Assembly: GCA_008973525.1 (NCBI GenBank) | Contig: WACJ01000080.1 | Location: 310,001-374,000 of the forward strand | Reading direction: 5' to 3' | From: Stenopsyche tienmushanensis | Taxonomy: Eukaryota; Arthropoda; Insecta; Trichoptera; Stenopsychidae | DNA length: 64,000 nucleotides | Part shown: positions 59,878 through 64,000 of the stretch, in pieces | Position numbering within the stretch: the stretch's first letter is position 1 | Layout: every line of letters begins with the position of its first letter | Position numbers and translations under genes: made by a program | Notes under the pieces: generated by a model | Databases searched by the model: none | Told to the model about the DNA's origin: nothing | Seen by the model: only the letters and a program-made list of their open reading frames with translations

Positions 59878-61319
59878 ATCTCAATATAACGAAATGTATG
59901 AAGGTTTCTTTCTCAGCCAAAAAGCAAGCAGTTTAGAATTAAAAATGCAAAAATTGAATATATGGCTTTTATCATTTCTGAAATCGAAAATAGTTTCGCG
60001 TAATGGAAACCCATTGATCGTGTTATACGAGGATCACCTGAATATTCAATAGTTTATTAAGAACTTTGTCGAATAACACATTTTATCAACTGCTTTTTTT
60101 TAGCTGCTTGAGTGAAATTTATGTAGAAAATTAAGGAAAACGATTTAAAGGTCAACGCAATCATAAATATTCAATTTTTCAAAATATACCTGTTTTAATT
60201 CGATTTTTTTCAGATAGATGCCAAACCATTAACAATTTTGATAACCCAGACGTGTGTCGAATGTGTTTAGTTATAGCACTTTTATAACAAACAGGTTAAA
60301 CTCGAATATCTTCGACGTCGATTGCATTGGGAGATAATTCATGTCGTTTATGTAACGACTCTAAAACGAAACCCATTAATTCAATTAATGGAAATCGATA
60401 AATAATTCAATCAACGAAAAACGTCGGTAGCTTAAACGCCATGGCAATTTTCTAATAAAATCCATGCGACCATCCCATGAACCTTGTATTAAACAATGAT
60501 GCCATTTTGAGGAAGGTCAAGTTCGCACACGATGTACGCTGTCAATGTGATTAAATTTTATTTACAACCATCTGCTCCGAAGGTAGTTTGGTCGTCTAGA
60601 ATAGAAAACTATTTCGGTGGATAGTTTTTGATGGAAATAGAAAATATCGCGTGGCACAGGTGAATACTGGAGTTAATATTGCATGGAAAGTTTCGTACGA
60701 CGTATCGATCCATTTTTCAGAGCGTTCCGCAGTAGAACAACGTCGTATAGTACCAGTCGGAGACAGGCTTAGCCATAAAGGCTCCTCAGGTACTTTATGA
60801 ACTTTCATGAACTGGATAGCTTTTTCAGTAAGGTATTTTGATGATAGCTTTATTAATTTCGATAAATATATATAAAATCGAATGTATGTCTGTCTGTTCC
60901 ATACATAATTGTATATCTATTGATCGATCTGAATTAAAGTTTGCATCGTTGAAATTCTTTAAAGCCATTTGTAATTAAATAGGTCTCCTAACAATGAATA
61001 TAACCACTACATTTGTAAAAAAAATATAATTAACATTAGTTTTGCCGGATTTATTTTAAAATCTAATTCTACCAATACTCGTCAAATTGTTGGGGGAAGA
61101 AAAACGCGTAATTTCTTTTTTAAAAAAATCATTTATATAAGGAAATATGTTGGATATCGTCGTCATTCTGGCAAACGAAAGCTCAAATGCATTCGTAAAA
61201 ATTACACATATAAGTAAGACATAAACTGTATGAATAAAGCCTTCCAGATGTGTCGTCATCCCTTGGTCTAATTGTCCACCCCTGAATAAATCTGCATATA
61301 ATTTCAATTATTTTATAAT
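59878..61319. other. Intergenic DNA, no gene seen
   Basis: Short ORFs only. GAATGTATGTCTGTCTGTTC near 60880 resembles AAATGTATGTCTATCTGTTC at about 36848, a possible retroposon motif, too short to classify. Confidence 0.4.
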
Positions 61320-61410
61320 ATACACCCATACCTCGTTATACGGCATGGTCGCTCTTTATACGGCATTTCGTCAAATTTTCGATATACGGCCTACATTGTT
61401 TCATTATACG
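61320..61410 (+). repeat. pogo-like terminal fragment 'CCTCGTTATACGG', second copy
   Basis: TACACCCATACCTCGTTATA followed by three TATACGGC units; partner of 54605-54745. Confidence 0.4.
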
Positions 61411-61994
61411 AAAACAAAAAAATCTGTTTAGATCTTTTGTGGAACGTATCTGTACCGTAAATTTTATATCAAATTTATTTGAAGGAACTGTTCATCAATT
61501 GTAATATTTTCGTTTGGCAAACTTGATCTATAAATATCATGTTATCCTTCATCTAGATCGTTATTTCTTTGTAAAAACGTACGAATTTAAGGATTTCCCT
61601 AAATTTATTTGCTTAGCATTGCATTTGAAAATTAAAGTTATATCCTATTTCTAGGACAAAAATGCAACCTTTTTCTGATACGACATTCATTTCAAAAATT
61701 TTCCTTTTCACTATATGATGATTCTCCAATCTCTTCACTATCAGATTCAGGAATCTCAATTTCATCCTCGCTTTAACATAGTTCGATTTGTCTTCGGAAT
61801 TTGTACCAAAGGCGTATTGATATTTGGTTCGAAAATCAGCAAGAAATACTTGGAAATAATATTTTTTTATAAATTTGCTCATGAAGTTAAAATTCGGTGC
61901 GGTAAATCTAGTGTTAAATCTGAATTACGAGCAACTCCAGACAAGATCTTTTTTCGTTTAAGTTCATTTCTCAAGTAATATTGTATTTTATATA

Positions 61995-62369
61995 CACTTG
62001 GGATACACTTTGGGTTTTTATGCGATAGATACGTTTCACGGGAATTCGCATATAAAAAATTCGGATAAAAAAGTCTTGAAATGCATAGAAAACTGAGGGA
62101 TAGGTTCCATTATTTTTAAAAACCCGATAACTTCAAATCAATGTGATAGAATGTACCAAAAATCGCATAAAAAAAGTTATACAAAATTCCTATAATTGCA
62201 ATTGTAGTTGTAACTTGCACTAGTGTTAATTTTTATATTTTTTATGCGCATTTGCATAAAAAAAAGCTTTGTCCTTTATAGAAAAATGAGAGAAAGGTTT
62301 CATTCTTTTTGAAAACCGCATAACTTCAAAATCGTATATTAAAGATCCGCATAAAAACAGACCCAAGTG
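61995..62369. mobile_element. MITE 'CACTTGGGTCT', 375-bp copy
   Basis: Left CACTTGGGATAC (with a second CACTTTGGG start nearby), right ACAGACCCAAGTG, TA on both sides (61993-61994, 62370-62371). Collinear with 17323-17725, including GATACGTTTCACGGG, AACTGAGGGATAGGTTCC and GATCCGCATAAAAACAG. Confidence 0.8.
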
Positions 62370-62882
62370 TATATCAAATATAAAGTTTTTTTACTGATTA
62401 ATTTGCAAATATCGGATTTTTTTTATTTATCAGCTCATTTTTAAAAAAATCATGCACAAAAAAGTTTCGAGATATTATTAGGTTGAGTCATAAATAGTTG
62501 CCGATGTAAATAAGCCGTTATAATTATTTGATTTTACCCTTGACGCGTCATCCGTATTGGTAAGTATAGGGTATCATTAGATAGGTTTGAGTCCTATCAG
62601 TCGTTCGCTAATCAATCACGGTAACAATAATTTATTTTCATCTAAACCTGCTTAATTTCATTAAGAGGTTACCAGTAAATATGAGTTATCAGTAAAATGA
62701 GAGAATGTAATTACTAATAATGGTAAATATGTATATATTGCTTTGTTATTTTGTTAAAGCTAAATAAATGTTTGAAAAAAAATCGGCAATTATTTCTGAC
62801 TCGACCTAATAAATCGGATGATATTATTAGAAATTATTGTTTCATGAGCAAAATTAATTCCCTTATTGGATATTATTGCTAT

Positions 62883-63549
62883 TTAACAAAAATCGTACAC
62901 CTCACCAGCACGTTGAAGGCTACTAAATCGAGACATTCTTGCTGATATTAGACGCTTGGAAACAGTGGCGTAACTACTAATCGACGAGTTTAGGCGACGC
63001 CTAGGGGTAGTAACTGTCTAATCTATGTATACATATATAGAGTATGTATATCGTTTTCAAATTGTTATATAAACCTTTCCCTACCGGTGATGTATTTACT
63101 ACACCTCGACTCTAATAATGGGAATATCGATATGAAATATAATAGATACGGGGTTCAGAATTTTTGTGTTCCTCTGTAATATAATTTCGAATCGCATCAA
63201 AGTATTATAGTATATAAGTATTCATCTGCAGCGACGGAAATAAATAATTTGTCGGGAAATCGGGAATTTTGGGAGTTTTAGTCCGTGTCTTTAGCAGCAA
63301 GGAATTTTATCAGATACATTGATGGTGTTATACGAAAATGGGGGCTCACGCGGTCATCAACTCGAACTAGCATTTAAATATTTGATGACGATACCTCCAA
63401 CGAGTGTGGAGGCTGAGCGTACATTTTTAGCAGCAAGTTGCCTATATCACTTATGCTTGATAGTGCATGCTCAATTAAATAAACCAAGAATTTGGATTAA
63501 ACAAATCGCAAATCAGTGGCTTCAAAACCAGTCAAATCAATCATCATAA
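62883..63549 (+). mobile_element. hAT family copy with the transposase C-terminus
   Basis: Collinear with the reverse of 25770-26705, from TCGTACACCTCACCAGCACG on. Bases 63319-63549 encode the hAT C-terminal dimerisation domain in sense: LAFKYLMTIPPTSVEAERTF is the diagnostic block, followed by about 40 residues to a stop at 63547. The N-terminal part and catalytic core are missing, and no terminal repeats remain, so this is a decayed copy; it is what identifies the whole family as hAT. Confidence 0.82.
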
Positions 63550-64000
63550 CGTATTTGAAAGTCAAGTCGAACGATGAAGTAATTGTATAATGTAGTAATT
63601 CATTTTCACTTCATAAAACTTTAAATTGTAAATTCAATTGGTCGTTATGGGTATAGAAAAATATCCCCAGACAACTATATTAATTTTACTGAAAAGGTTT
63701 TCAGGAGTATATGGAGTCCAAGTCCTTCACTTTTGTAACACTTTTATATATTCTCATGTTTCTATATATTTTGGTCTTAAATTATATGGTTTCAGTTTTT
63801 TTTTAAATATCCACATTGTAAATCGAGGGTTGGATGTTTTTGTATATATGTAAAATAAACCTGTTTAACACATGTCTAAGAACGAATATATGTATTTATT
63901 AGCATTGGATAGCAGGCAATTTCAACAGAATGAAAATTATTTTTCATATAAAACCCAATCGTTTTAGTATTAAATTGCATGATTCAGCTAAATTTACATT
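63550..64000. other. End of window, nothing recognised
   Basis: AT-rich; no coding region or repeat seen. Confidence 0.5.

Overview
The window is AT-rich, intron-bearing animal DNA, almost certainly from an insect. Two conserved protein-coding genes can be recognised. One is a gamma-tubulin complex component 2 gene (GCP2; Grip84 in Drosophila), read on the + strand from about 269 to 29641. The other is an intact painless-type TRPA channel gene on the - strand at 7275-10118. Painless belongs to an insect TRPA clade, which is the main reason for saying insect. The order cannot be decided from the sequence.

Region 1 (1-5212) holds eleven GCP2 exons separated by mostly short GT-AG introns; the first coding exon and start codon are not visible and probably lie before the window. 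Region 2 (5213-27443) is one intron of about 22.2 kb, between exons encoding adjacent residues of the conserved GCP2 C-terminal domain. It contains the whole painless coding region in antisense, plus MITEs, mariner debris, a complete short hAT element with 8-bp target duplications, and other interspersed repeats. Region 3 (27444-29641) holds the last four GCP2 exons, the stop codon and the start of the 3' UTR.

Region 4 (about 30000-64000) shows no intact gene. It is a transposon graveyard: a Tigger/pogo element with a CENP-B-like domain remnant, a piggyBac-like MITE, a 5'-truncated R1-clade LINE, a tRNA-derived SINE, a second mariner, further copies of the hAT family, further copies of a TA-flanked MITE family rich in the word ATGCGG, and one unrecognised frameshifted coding remnant near 56 kb.

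GCP2 acts in the gamma-tubulin complex that nucleates microtubules; painless is a sensory cation channel. No functional link between them is implied: the relation visible here is physical nesting. I found no rRNA, functional tRNA, CRISPR array or prokaryotic feature. I saw no convincing new biological system. The most notable points are the nested gene arrangement and several repeat families that can be defined from this window alone.
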